The position numbers and the translations under genes were made by a program. From assembly GCF_949628215.1 (NCBI RefSeq), contig NC_134285.1, positions 26,302,797 to 26,366,796 on the forward strand: DNA of 64,000 bases, given 5' to 3'. This document shows, piece after piece, positions 1 through 13,700 of the stretch; positions within the stretch are counted from its first letter, which is position 1; each line of letters begins with the position of its first letter. The notes under the pieces were generated by a model that saw nothing but the letters and a program-made list of their open reading frames with translations, was not told the origin of the DNA and did no database searches. This stretch comes from Phalacrocorax aristotelis (lineage: Eukaryota; Chordata; Aves; Suliformes; Phalacrocoracidae).

Positions 1-1615
1 GTACAGAATCCCATTTTTCAAGCTAGGAGTCTCTCTTCTTTGCCCCTGTGTACACTTTAACTGCTCTGCTTGACAAGGCTCCGTACTGAATCGGCCACAT
101 CAAATGCCTCGATCTCTTCTGGTGTTGTCTCCTTTGCAGGATGGGCAGTAGTACTGCCCATGTTATTCTTTGAGAAATGGAGTCAGCAAAATCTGAGGAA
201 CTGGTTGTCAGGACATCCTGTGTGATATCCCAAGCTGAATTAAGGGAGGAACTCAGCCTAGAGTTCTTGGTGCTAATGTGACACCTGTCCCTGGAGCCTG
301 TCTCTGGGCTGTCTGGTCGATCAAGAACAGTGGCAATCAAGTTTGAACAAGGCTTCAAGCTTGTAGTTGTTCAGTGCGCAGTGGCTGGAGGCCAGCACTC
401 TTGCAGTCTCACCGTGGGAAGCTCTGCTTAGGAAGTGATGGTTAGTGTGCAAAGAGATAACATTCCATTACTGTGATTGGCGGTTGAAGCCTTTCTTGTA
501 GAGATGGAGCTAGACCTGTCATGTCACTGTGCTGGGGGATGTTGTTTCTGCGGTGTAAGCCTCTTGGGCAAGGGATCTCTCAATTTCTGTCCTGTTTGTC
601 AACATGCTCTGAACATATGGTTGGTAGCTCGACAACAAAGGCTTTGGTGGTAAAAATAGCTTCAGGTGTTCCCACCCTGCTTTGCAGTTCGCTGCCTCCT
701 CTCCTGTGCCAGAATTGGCATAGCGAGAGGCTGTGCACATCCAGCTCAGAAATCACCCTCCAGAAAAAAAGTGAGAACTTCTTGAGCCTGTTTTTTCACT
801 GAAGCCCACTGTGAGTCACACCATCCATAGTGACAGTCAGTGAGCAGTGAAAACGTCTCTTGGGGCAGACAGCGCTGGGTGGGCTCTGGGTGCGGAAGAT
901 GGTGGATGGTAGCTGTGGTTCCATTCCAGAGATGTTCATCCCAGCCTGGCAGTGCTGGGCCTCGAGACAGTGGAAGAATTGTTATTTTTCTCTAGGTGGC
1001 TGGCTGGTGTTGAGGACTGGTTGCTGTCTCTCTGGCGGTGTTGTGCTTTCCCAGAAGTGTTGCAGGGCTTACCATGAGGAACAGAGGATTGAATTGGAAT
1101 GGCTCTTGCTTACCAGGATGATAGCGAGCCAAGTAGCTTTCTCACTGCGGAGCTGTCCTGTGGAGGCACAGGAGAGCCTTCACTGCTGTGTTGGGTTGTG
1201 CGTTGCCGCTGTTAGGTCATTGCTCGTTCTTCCTGGGTTTCCTGCAGAAAATAAGACTGTGTGCTGGGTTGAAAGCCAGTGTTGCCTAGGCCAGGCCCTT
1301 GATTTAGTGAGCTGGCCTTTGCCAGGCTGCCACACCCCACTGTACTCCTGATACCCATTGTCTCCAGGCAGGTCAGTATGGATCCAATCAGACCTTGCCT
1401 GTCTGCGCTGCTTTCCCTTCCCTTTGTTCACCTTCTTGCTTTGACCTTTCCCTTCCCTTTTTGTATGCCCACTAAATGGCTGCCAGCCCCTGCCAGCTCT
1501 GCCTCTTAGAGCTGCCACTTGTGCTTCCTGAAAGGCGGACAGGTGTGAATGAATGAGAGCCTAGCAGAGGGCAATAATTTGTTACAGCAAGTTTTATTTT
1601 TCCCCCTTTCTTCAG
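1..1615. other. MGRN1 intron (3' part); contains an antisense open frame
   Basis: This is intronic sequence ending in a pyrimidine-rich tract and the acceptor AG at 1614-1615. I found no MGRN1 exon here. An open frame on the minus strand (23-358) is discussed in the findings; I recognise no gene or repeat family in it. Confidence 0.6.
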
Positions 1616-1733
1616 ATACAGCACAAAGAATCCCGCTCTGCAGTCAGAGACAGTTCATTACAAGAGAGGGGTAAGCCAGCAATTCTCCCTGCCTTCCTTC
1701 AAGATTGATTTCTCAGACTGGAAGGATGATGAG
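1616..1733 (+). CDS. MGRN1: MGRN1 exon, end of N-terminal domain
   Basis: 118 nt. The first base completes a codon begun in the previous exon. It reads [18 protein letters not shown] and on to DFSDWKDDE, matching human MGRN1 almost residue for residue. Acceptor ttcttcag, donor gtaagt. Confidence 0.97.
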
Positions 1734-4700
1734 GTAAGTCTCTTCTCAGTGTTCCCTTCTTTTCACAACCCTGTTGTCCCAGAAGCACTGGACTCCATTT
1801 AGTACCGTGAAGTTATGGCTGGAAGACACCCTCTTCCAGCTGCTGTGGCACGTTTTGTGGGAAGGAGATGAATGGGGCCCTGGGAGGAGCAGGCATGAAC
1901 ACTGTATGGGAACTTGACAGGTAGATCAGGCAAACAGGGAAGAAACCCAAAGAAGCAATTTTTGAAGTCACTGATCAGCTGGCATCCCAACATCTGGTGC
2001 AGGAGGGAGACTGCAGAGATTGGCACTGGAGCTCTTCCTGGAGGAACCTGCCACTCCTCCAGAGCTTCTGGGAACAAATATCTGTTTTGGTGGGTTGTTT
2101 GGTTTTTTTTGGCTGGTCCTCTAGAATAGTGGTCTCCAAAGTGAGGTGCATGCAAGACAATTCATTGATGTGCGGGAAGAACTTCAACAGTGCATATATA
2201 TAATCTTATAAATAATAAGTGTACATGTATTGGGAGTACGTGCTCAAAACTTTTTACTAATAGGTTGAAGAGTCAAAATAGTTTGGAGACCACTGCTCTA
2301 GAAGAGCCCTGTCCTGTTTAAGGGCCACATCCTGCATTATTAATTGTAGCAGCACAGTGTTGTGGGGGGATACTCTCCCTTTTGGGGCAGATTCACACTG
2401 GTGCATTAATGCTGAATAAGGGAATGCCTTCCTCCTTTTAGTTTAACCCGTAACTGCAAACAATGAGGGCTTGGTTTTAATTAAGCTCTGTTGCTTTTAC
2501 TACATAGCAAGATCCATGGAGTCCTATTAATTTTGGTATCTTCACAAAATTCCAACCCAGGCAGTAACTCTTTGCTTCTTGAGCCTCTGAGCTTTGGCCC
2601 AAGGGCTTCCCCCTGCATGTGACACAGGGCAGGGAGGCCTTGGTCTTTCCCCTGCTTTCTGCGGAATTGCTGTAAGAGATTTCTGAAAGAGGAGTCGGTC
2701 TGTAGCTATTGCTAATATATTTGTTCCTGTGGACCCCTCTCCCAGGTCAACACTGATACGTTGTTCATTTCCTAACCCTGTATAAGAGTACTGTGTGTGT
2801 GAACCCTGGTAGATAACTCTACCTCTTTAAAAAAAAAAAAAAAAAGAAAGGAAAAAGTACTCTTTTGTATATTTTAAAAAGATTGACTAGCTATTGTCTT
2901 GAAGTTACAGTTACAACTATAATCAGTCCTGGGCCTTAACAAATGCCATGGCGGTTACCAAGAGCCTGCAGAGTCTGGTCTCCTGATGTCTTGGCTTCTC
3001 TGCCAATATATGATTTCACAAGTTCAGCCTACAAAAGCCTGGAAGAGCTGCTTTTCAATCCCTTCTGTCATCTGAGAGCACTGGAAAGTAGGAGCTCAGA
3101 TCCCTTTCTTCTTAAAGAATTGAGAAGCTTAATTTTCACTTTTGTTCCTGCCAGTAAGAAACAAAACTCGAGTATTGAAGTCATGTCCCTTTGACAGCTT
3201 AAAGGGAGAGATGCTGCTGAAAAGTAAACTTTTGGCTTCCTTGGCTAGAGGGATTCTGCTGCATCCTCTGTCTCCGCTTTTTTCATTGGTGTTACTGGGA
3301 GCTCTCATTGTGGAGAAAATGAGGAACAAGCACTGTGATTTGGAAGAGTTTCTTCTCCCATTTCAGCTCTGTGTACATATCAGTCCTTGTCCTCTCAAGT
3401 CCAGTAAGGCACATACGGCTAAATCTTCTTAACTGGCACTGAAATGCAGCACTCTAATCTGAGACAGCTGGCAGAGTATTATCACTCAGCTGTGTACAAC
3501 TGCATGCTTCAGATTGCTTTCCAGCTTTATTGGTGTTGTCCAAAAAACCCAGTTTTACTTAATATTTTTGCTTAGTGTAATACTCTCATATGATGTAGTT
3601 CCTGGCTGGCCAACAGAAGGGAAAATAATGTTATGTTGGGTTGTTATGTGGAAAGCTTTATAGGAGTTTACTTTGTCTTCATAATATACTGGTTTGCTTG
3701 CAAGTTATAGTGTATGGCTTGTGTTGAGTCAGTAGTTTTCAGGTCCCTAAAAATGAATGTGAAACGGACCCTTAAGGAGGCCTTTTGTCTGAGAATGCAA
3801 AAGTCTATATCATAAAGCAACCACAATTCTATAATGTGACTTTCCCTTCAAATGGAGAAACAGTAACTCTTGTACAGTAATAAATCAGAGCAGGAAGCAA
3901 AGTAAAACCATAAACTTCTTTCAGCAATTTTAATCAATTGTCCTCAATGAATTTTCCCTCTGTGGCATGCCATAATGGTTCAAAAATGCAAGCTGGGAAA
4001 TAGTGGCTCAATGAGTCTCTTCTATAATGAATACTGAGAGGTTAAATGAGATTTTTGTTTGCTCTGTTACTCTGCTGTTTTGGAAAAAGAATAGATTCTG
4101 GTAGTTGAAAGGACGAATAAAATATAAAACCATCATATAGAGGATGAAAATCAATATCCCTCAGGTTTGAAGACTAGCTAGGTCAAATCGTAAGGTCTTC
4201 TAGCACATGCTTTATGTTTGAAATCAGTATTCACATTTGAATGGATGTGCGTGTGCATGCACAGCTTTGTTGTGCAGCTAAGAGTTGCTTCTAGAAAGTA
4301 CCGCAGAAGCTGAGTTGGCCCCAAAGGCATGCAACCTGCATGAGGAATGTACAGGTATGGACAGAAGAGCAGCAGACTTGCAATTCCTTCTTCTTCCCAC
4401 CCCTTCTGTGGAAAGTTGGTGAACTGTTGCAGTTCCAAAGCACGTGCCTGCAGCTCTTGGCAGAGTTGCAGCCTTGTGGCTAACGGGCTACGGCACACTT
4501 GGCTGGTGGCTGCCAGGGTATATCATCTCCCTGTGTACAGTTATCATTCGTCCCAGAATGAACATCTAGGTTGTAATTCGTTTGAGGAGGAACCATTTTC
4601 AGCTATGTTGTGGCTCATGGTGAGGGTGTCCTCCAGTCTGGGTGTTTTGGGTTGCCATTTGACCCAATGCCAATGACTATCTTGATAGTTTAGCTTTTGA

Positions 4701-7700
4701 GGGACTGGCTGGAGAAAATCATGCTGCAAATGACGTTGGGGCTTTGGGTAAGGGGGGGAAGTCCCGGAGCATTACCTGAACAGTGTTGCGGCACTTCAAA
4801 CTGAGTCTCAGTTTTCACTGGAAAACTGAAAATAGACTACCTGGAGCCCCATGGTGAAATGACATCTTTTCCTCTCTTGGCAAGAGATGAGACAGAAAAA
4901 CCCAAGTCAGTAATTAAGAAAAAACACCAGAAATCTAGTATTTGAGCTGCTTCCATTCCTGGCATAGGACAGTGTTTGTAAGGTTGCGTTTTTCTTGTGT
5001 TTGTAAGACGACATGGAGCTTTTGAAGTGCTTTAATGAAGTGCAGGGCAAAGGAAGAAATTGAGTCTATTTTCCTTGCACTCAAGTGAGATCTTAAATTT
5101 TCAGTCTCGCCAATTTAGGTCAAGGACCTGAATTTCATAACATGCCAAGAGATGAAAATCAGTCTGGCGTTTCCTTAAAGTGTATTGTGTGAGCTTGAAG
5201 TTTTACAGATTTTTCTCTATGTCTTCAAGAACTTCATACAAGAGCCAGGGTTTCTTTTGTGGTGCAGGGAGCATAATGCACACTGCTGTGCTATAACCAG
5301 TATATCCTACCATATGCAAGCAAAACTTTCCCACTGCAAATCACTCAGGAGACTTTTAGGATATATGAATTAGTGAGAATTAAATACCATATAAAATTCA
5401 AATGGAGATCCTTTGCTTTGCTAGCCATGACTGGTGTTTAGTGCCATGTCAGTGTATATATGGTGTAGTTACTCTGGTTGACTCTCTTTGAAAGTTGGTG
5501 CCTGAATTTTAAATCCTGCTCTGTTGTGTCTTTTTGAGACCAGGGACTGGGGGCCTGTCAGAAGGAGCCTTCATTCCTCTGATGTTAACACTATCTCAGA
5601 TGTTGTCTTCAGGCAGGTCTGGTATGAATTGTCTAAACTCATCCGTGTTTCTTCCCCTCAGCTTAACTTTGACTTGGATCGTGGTGTGTTCCCTGTTGTC
5701 ATCCGAGCAGTGGTGGATGAAGGTGATGGTAAGCATGGTGGTGTGCTCCCTTGGTCATCTTCTGGTTCTCTTTGAGGTTATGTGACTCCTTCAGGGCAGG
5801 CCTCCTTCTGCAATGATGAAACATTTTACTTGTAGCAAAGGCTTGGCAAGCCTTTCCAGAATGAAAATGTTTCAGGAGTGCACCTTAACTTCCGTGTAGT
5901 AAAAGGGCCCAGCTAACCATGGGTTCTTACATAAAAACATGCTTTTAAAAAAAAGCCTCTATTTTTTACAGGGAAAATGGCCAGCTATTTAGTGTTGGAA
6001 TAGTGTTTAAGAGAACTCCTGGCTCTGCCATCAATGCCAGGCAAAAATTAGAGCAAATTACTTCCCTTCTCTTTGGGTTTTGCATTTGCAGTTTGTAAGG
6101 CAAGGAGGGAGTTGGTCTTTTTCCCCTCTTTGAGGGGTAAGTTGTCTTCATAAAAGCTGTAGCTCACTGTAAGGTGTGCCTTCCCTAGGAATGGTCAGAG
6201 AAAAAGAAATGGCTTTAAAATGCTCGGGCCACTGTTCAACCAAATACAGCTTCATTCAGCAGTTCAAATTGCCCTGTTTTTTTCTGGAGGGTGCTGAATG
6301 GTTACAATAAAAGAGCATAACCTTTGATGAGAATAATATTGTTGATTATTTTTAAAACATGGTGCCATTTTGGAGAGGGAAGTCTCACTTTGCACAGTAT
6401 TTTCCTTAGGGCATGTGGTTTTGGACTCCGTGTGTTTGCACTCATTCTGACTATCAGCAATGAAAAGGGCAAAAGGAAGTGATATTTTCTCTAAAATTGG
6501 GGGCTGTTGTAGTCAGCAGGACCAGCATTTCACTTCTGTGTTTTGTAACATTTTGTACAAAATTTAAGAAAAATTAGAAGGGAAAAATAATCCATTGTTG
6601 ATTGAATTGTTTAGTGCAGTCACTCGCTCAGTTTCTTATGTTGTAGATGTGAAAGTGCCCAGAAACTCATTGCATTATTTTACAGTCCTCCAAGCAGAGG
6701 GAAATAGAACTGGATGAACCAATTTGAAGTGTGACTAACAAAGCGCAGTGCAACATAAAGGAAATTACTTCTAAAGTGCATCTATTTTTAGTGATTTCAG
6801 GCACTGTTAGTAAAATTGACATATATGTATGTTTCTTGACCATAAATATAAACCACCTTCCTCTGTTTATGGAGCTTTTGGCAAGGTATTTGTACTTTCT
6901 AATATTGGGCATGCCTAGAAGGACCAAAAATAGAACAGGAGGCAGTATGGGAAGCATATGTTTATGCAAGTACCATGCCCAGCCTTAGCCAATAGTGTAC
7001 TGTCATCTATTTTAATAACCTGGAAAGGCAATTGCTGAGGGAGCCATGAATGCTGTACAGAAACCTCTGACAGCCCCTTCTCAATGCTATTGGGTTAAGA
7101 GGGAAGCCTTGAGTTTGGAAGAGGGAAGATGTGATGCTTGTCTTTGGAGAAAAAAATCAGAGAACTGCACAGGGATGTTTCAGTGTCCAAAATTGGTATG
7201 AGCAATAAATGTTTTATAAGCATGTTGGATTAGAATGAAATAAAGTCATAAGTACCAGGGCTGGAAGTGCTGCCAACTGCTGTTAAACCAGATGGATTTA
7301 CTAATCTCTGTGATAAATTCAGGTAATTAAAAACAGAAATTTGAGGGGAGAGCAGAATCCCATTCAGCTCTTTGTTTTACTTTCCCTTTCCAACCTCTGA
7401 AAATGAAGTGGGATAAATTAAGACATGCCTGTGTAGGGCCCACCACAGAGCCCAGCAGGGTTTTGTTCTTGCTCTGCAGGAGTGTGAGACAAACCAACCT
7501 GATGACAAGACAGGAAAAGTTTCACATTACAAAAGGAGTTGAAAATACAACAGGTGGTGGTTTAGAAATTGTAAAAGGACTGAAATTCAGCTCGTGGTAG
7601 TTTCATGCTTGTGCTGTTTTCAACGTTTAACCAGGACTGTTCTTTTTCTTTTTGCAGTGGTGGTTGAGGTGACAGGTCATGCCCATGTTCTTCTGGCTGC

Positions 7701-10700
7701 ATTTGAAAAGGTAAACAAGTGGGTGTTTTTGTTGCTGGGGTGTTTTTTTTCTCCCCCTCCTGACCCTGTCCTTGTATATGCAAACATTTCCATGGCTTAT
7801 GTATTTATATAACACTTAGCACAGTGGATTCCTGGCCTGTGACTGGGGTTCCCAAGTGCTGTTGTAGTACAAATAATTGCTTGCAGTAGCTCCTGTGCAG
7901 CCTGTAATTATCATTTGTACCTGAGCTGGTCACTCAGCTAATTCTAGCTGGTGTTTCCTGTGTAGGGAGAGGGTGTGTCTCAGTGGCTGTGATGTTTGAG
8001 GTATTGACCATGGCTGCTACTGTGCAGTTTTCCTGGACCTTGTGATCTCTTTGCAGAACTGGATTTGCTGTGTCCAGACCCTACCGCACCATTGTTTGGC
8101 CTTAGTTTACATGTAGCACCAAGCCCTTTTAAAGAATTAGAATATATCCTGCATAAAGACTTTAAGCGCCACTACTTTTTGGTGGCACGTTTGATGTAGT
8201 TGACCGCTGCCTACATGGTAAGGCTAAGCCAAGCTTGTACGCACAAGCCTTGATAACAAAATCTCTTCCCATGATAACTGGACCCTGAAAACAGTTGCAC
8301 GATCCATGACTGCACCATGTTGCATCTGGTTGTGGTAATACTGCAGGCACATATCCTGGGCAAGGGATACTTGTAGTGACATGTTGAGATGCTAAGATGA
8401 GGCAAGAGATGCTGGAGCGGAGCTGGGCATGTAGAGGAGAGCAGCACAATGCTGTGCTCTTAGAAATTCCACTTCTAGGCTGGCACGTGGACTGACTTTT
8501 GTTTCTCAATCTGCTTGGTTCCTGCTGTATCCCTGAGCAAGTTGACAGGTCTTATTCTGTTCCTCCTAAGTGGATAATGTGGATGGTGACAAGCTGAGTC
8601 AGAAGGTATAGGAAGCACAGTCAGTCCTAAGGAAGCCTTGTGGCTGGAAGATGCTCCAAGTGTTCTAGGTTGCTTTTTTGCTGGACTTAATATGTGAAGA
8701 AAATGAGTTTCCCTGTGTTAGCCAGGCTGCTCTGAGCACTGGCTCTGTAGGTAGTCCTACTCCTGAAGTTAGAGATCTGTCAGAAATGAGATGGGCAGCT
8801 GCAGCACCCCTGGGACTAGGGCAGGGATGTTATTCTTCTAGTTTCCTCTTCCAGCTGATCTGGAAAAACAAAACACACTGGAATCCCTTAGTTGTCCAGC
8901 AGCACTTGGGAGAGGACAGTGTGGGCAGTGGGTCCTTGGGGAAGGCTGTAGTGTTTGGAGTTCCGCTGTAGATGGAAACTCCCTAGCCTTGAAAAATGAG
9001 TGATCAGTAATTTCTGAGGAGAGAAAAATAGATGAGACCACCAGCTTCCTGCATGTTACAGCCTGATTTTAAAGTATTCCATGCATGTTTGCCTTCCTCA
9101 TCTGCGAGATTCACATGTGCTGCCCTGGCTATTGTTTTCATAGCTTTTTGGTTGTAACTAGGTTCAGATTAGGCTTTGGATCTGATAATGCTAGTGTGAT
9201 TTTTGCTTATGAAGGATTGTGTCTAGTTGCTGTTTTCCAAGTATCCAAACATAATGCTGTTCCAGTAAGCCCACTCTCTATGGTCAGGAGTAGAGATACA
9301 AACTTGCTTGGACCTGGATTTGTCCCAGCTTCCTATTCTAGCATCCCATGGCCAGCACTTGATAATAGTACCTTATAGAAAGTAGGAAAATGAACATGCA
9401 TGGGTGGTGTATTAGCATGAGGGCAGAAGTGAAGCTTTGGAAATTTCTGTCTCATGAGATTGGAAAGTGGCTTGAACTGCTTCAGTTTTGGAATGAGGAT
9501 TTCAAGGATTATAGGTAAATTCCACATACTGTGCAGAACTACTGAGCTCACTGGATGCACAAGGGTGATGGCAAAATCCCCCTTAATGTTCAGGGAGCTG
9601 AACGAGGTATGCAGCAAACCTAGGAACCAACTAAAGCTGGTCAGGCCATTCCATCAATGCTGGATTATGTCCTGTGTCCAGGTCTGAGCTGAAGGATTGA
9701 AAGTGCTTCCCTTCTTTTTCTAGTCTGTGTGCACTGTGAGAGGGACATGCTGTCTGGTGGGGCCACCCTCCCCCTGCTACCTAAAGGTAGCAGACACCAG
9801 CTCTGATCATGAGTCTGTTTTACTCTTAATTTATACACTTCAGCTATTTAATACATTTTATTTTTTCCCTCCCCCCCCGGTAGCACGTTGATGGCAGTTT
9901 TTCTGTGAAGCCATTAAAACAGAAGCAGATCGTAAGTACCTGTTTCCCGTCTACTGCTTGATTAAACACATTTGCTGGTGTCCCACAGGTGCCCAGCTGT
10001 ATCCAGTGGGAAGCTTCAGTGTTAGTTCACTGAGAGCCTGAGATTTCACCTTGTTAGCTCTTATATCACAAACAAAGGGAGCTTGCTGCTGGCAACCCTT
10101 AATGTTGGGTGGGTTGTTGCACAGCCAGATGTGTGTTGGGGGAACAAATACGGCAGTGTGGACCTGGCAGAACAACAGTGCAGGTCTCTGTGCTTCTCTG
10201 GGAGGCAGGAACTATGTATAGATCTAGTCTTACCTATACGTTCCTGCCTTGCTGGCACTTGACATTTGAATACAAAACTGGCAGAGCCCCTAGACATACC
10301 ACAGGTACTGATGCTTCCATGTCTGTATTAGGTGCAAGTAAATTAGGTTTGCATAAGTAAGCTTAAGTGCTGTATGGGTTAAGTAGCATGAAGTACATCT
10401 GTTCATTGACGCTGCCTGATCTCCTTAGGTTCTGTGTTCTGTGGTGTGGAAGGATGGATTTCTTTGCAGGCTACCCATTTCCTACCTGGAGGCTGAAAAC
10501 TATTAGCTTTCCACATGTGTTTGTGTTAAGATATTAGGGGATCGTCTTCTCCCTGCACAAGCTTCCTTGTTGTGCCCATGGTATCTTTGAAGCAGTTACA
10601 GGGACTGACACCTTTTGGCTCATCTTGCCTGTCCCCTGTGAGTATCCTAGGACTTGAGCAGTCACAGAAATGGTCTTGCTTTGAAGCTGTTGTTTATGTG

Positions 10701-13700
10701 CCAGACTCCACACATTAAACAGGGAAGGGAAGAAGGGAGACTGGCAAAAAGGGAAACACTGAGGATCTGTAGCCCTTTTTTAGCCCATCCTGGTGTGGTG
10801 TGATGCACAGAAGCTGTGCGCTGCCTTATCAAGATTGAAATTGCATCCAGTCTTGCATGGAGAGAAATGCATAAGCAACTGTAAACTTCTAAGATTGCCA
10901 AGAATTTCAGCTTCTGAAAGGAAATCTGGTAGTAATCCTGCTGCAAGGATCAGCTTGAAATGTCTTGGAGAAAAAGATAAGATTTTGGTGGTCGATCCCT
11001 TTACCTTTAGGTGTGTGCTGTGTTTCTGCTTTAAATGTCTTTGACTTCAGCTGCTTGTGATTGATGGCTAGGGTTTTCTGGCCTGAATTAAAAAGCCTTT
11101 TACTGCCAAGGAGGTCATTAAGTGCCTTGATTAGACACTTTTTGCTCTAAGATGTCCCCAAGTCAGAAAAGAGCCACTGAGCAGTACCAATTAATCATAT
11201 ATCAAAACTGCATTCGTTAATTCACTGTATGCCTCACCAGTGATGTGCAGAGACTCACAGCCTGTTCTTCAGAGTTGCTTATGCCCAGTAGGCAGCAGTA
11301 TTAGCCCTCACTGCCAGAGCTTTATCTTGGTGCTAGTGGTGAGTTACTTGCTGGTCCAGCCTGACATCTATTCTGAACCCTGTGTGTCCCAGACTGACCT
11401 GTGCTCCCTTCCTTTCCTTAGCGCTTAACTTGGCTGTGTTGCAGCATGATCTCCTGGTTAGTTGGTTGATCTGGGACCCACAAGTATTTTTAATAGAGAC
11501 AGCCAGAGTCTGTTCCGGAAAGGAGTCTATAGAGCATGCAAAGGCAGGTTTGTAGTGGGAACATCCAAAAGAGCCATGTGTCTGAAGGGAGAGCTTGTGC
11601 GCTGTGCTGGAAGAGGCTACCTGAGCACTGAGGGAGCAGAGCAGTGTGATGCCAACAGTGCCTCTTTCTTGCATATTCTTTGGATCAGAGAAGAGCATTC
11701 ATGGGCTGATGAAAAGCCACTCATTTATCTTGCCTTGTGGGTTTGGGACGGGGGGATTAATTTTTTTTTCTTTTTAAAAACAGTGCTTACGTGGCTGTGA
11801 GCTTTCTGAGTTGGTGTTTGGTTACTGTGCACACTAATGCAGTGTGTACCATTCTCCATTTAGCACTCCGGACTCCCCAAATGGAGGGCTGTCTTGCTGG
11901 AAGTGCTCTCTAGGGAAGTTCACACCCTACCACAGTACGGTAGCTGACTTCTGCAGTGAAACACCGTGTGCTTGTCTGTCTTTACTGGCAGAGCGTGTGA
12001 CCTTCCCACTCAGTTGGTTGTGGGTACTTTTTTTTTTATTGGCAGTTTGTAAAATGTGATGCTTATATGCTCTTTCTCATGGCTTTTAAAATAGAAGGAA
12101 GCCTTGCTAGGAGAACACACAGTACCACTGAAACGGAGGTAGCATCTGCATCCATAAGAGCACAGAGTAGAGGTATAGAGTATACATCTGTGATATAGCA
12201 TTGCACATTCTTCCCCTTCACTGCTTTTCTTTTGCCGCCTCCTCCTTGCCACTGCCAGGATTCACAGATACCTTTTGTGTGCAACAATCTCTAAAGCTGT
12301 TTGGGAGCAGGAAGCAGCAGCTAACGAGCTGAACTGCTTTGTCCTCTCAGCTGAGATCAGTTATAATGTATGTACCGACCTGTTTAGAGAAATTCAGCAT
12401 GGATGAATGCAAACAGATGGATCAGATGGACTTCGCCATTGGCTCCTGTGTGCATCAGCTGAGGCTGTATATAGCAACAGAAGCCTTTGGAAGGATGACG
12501 TGGTGCAGGATGGGTTGGTGAAGCATGAAGATGGACTGCATTGTGTATGATCATCTACACCTTATTTTCTCCTACTCCTTTAAAACCTGGAGATCTGCTC
12601 ACCCTTTCCTAGTGGGACATGAGCTTCTCAGGAGTTTTAGAGGCAAGCAGTTAAAATGAATGCATACTTCTGCAGAGGGTTTGGTCTCTTTGCTTTGAGC
12701 TGACCACTTCTGCACTCACTGTTGCATCAGTCCTCCATCATGGTCCTCCAAGGAGTCAGGATGCTGTAATAAGACTGTCTTTGAAATGTCAAGTTACAAA
12801 AGGACATCTCCCACAGAATTGTTCCCAAACTTCCTGGGTGAGTTGTGAGCCGCTGCAGAGGATTTTGCTCAGCAGTCCAACAGCTGACCTCATTGCCATG
12901 AAATGCAAGCCTAGAACAGATTGTCTGGAAGCTGCATGCTGAGTTAAACGGGGAGACTCTGGAATTAGTTTGCTAAATCTGCTGCGTCCCAGCTCAGAGC
13001 ATTTCTAAACTGGCAAACAGGCTGGATATAACTAGCTCCTGCCCCCATCTTGGCATGTGATGTCTTCTGCAGCACTGAAATCCCATGGCAAAGCCACTGC
13101 TTTTCTGAGCACCTGGCTGGACAAAAGGAGAGGAGAGAGGCCAATTACACATGGAAATGCCAAAAGCCGTGGATTGACAAGCAGTTGAAGCACTGGGTTC
13201 CTCATTGGCTCAGCTTCACTGCATGGTGTCAACTGGACAGTTACTGAAGATGGCAAGAAAGCGTCTCTTTCCCCTATTTGCAAGATGTGTCAATCTGATA
13301 ACCTTGCAACCCCTTCACCATTTTACCTGTTGCAGGGTTTTATGTAGAGGAACATGCCCTGCTCTGGGGAAGCTTCTGTGTCCCAAATCTCGGGGGACGA
13401 GTATCTTTGTGCATCCTTGTAGAGTCCACTCCTCACAGCTGTAGGAGTCTCATGCTGAACTTCCTGGATAAGCTAGGGAACAGGGGAGAACACCTCACAG
13501 TGCAGAGGGGGCTTGCCTTGCTGGGACTTAAACTCTCAGCCTTTCTTGCCTCAGTGCTTTAATTCAGCTGCTCAGCAGAGTTTGCAGGCAGCTACCAGTG
13601 TTTGCATGAAGGCATGGCTCCGAGGAGTTTGTCCTAGGTTTGGGGCTGTGAGCAACTTCCCCTGTGCCTAGAGTGCTTTCTGCCACCACACACCCCAATT

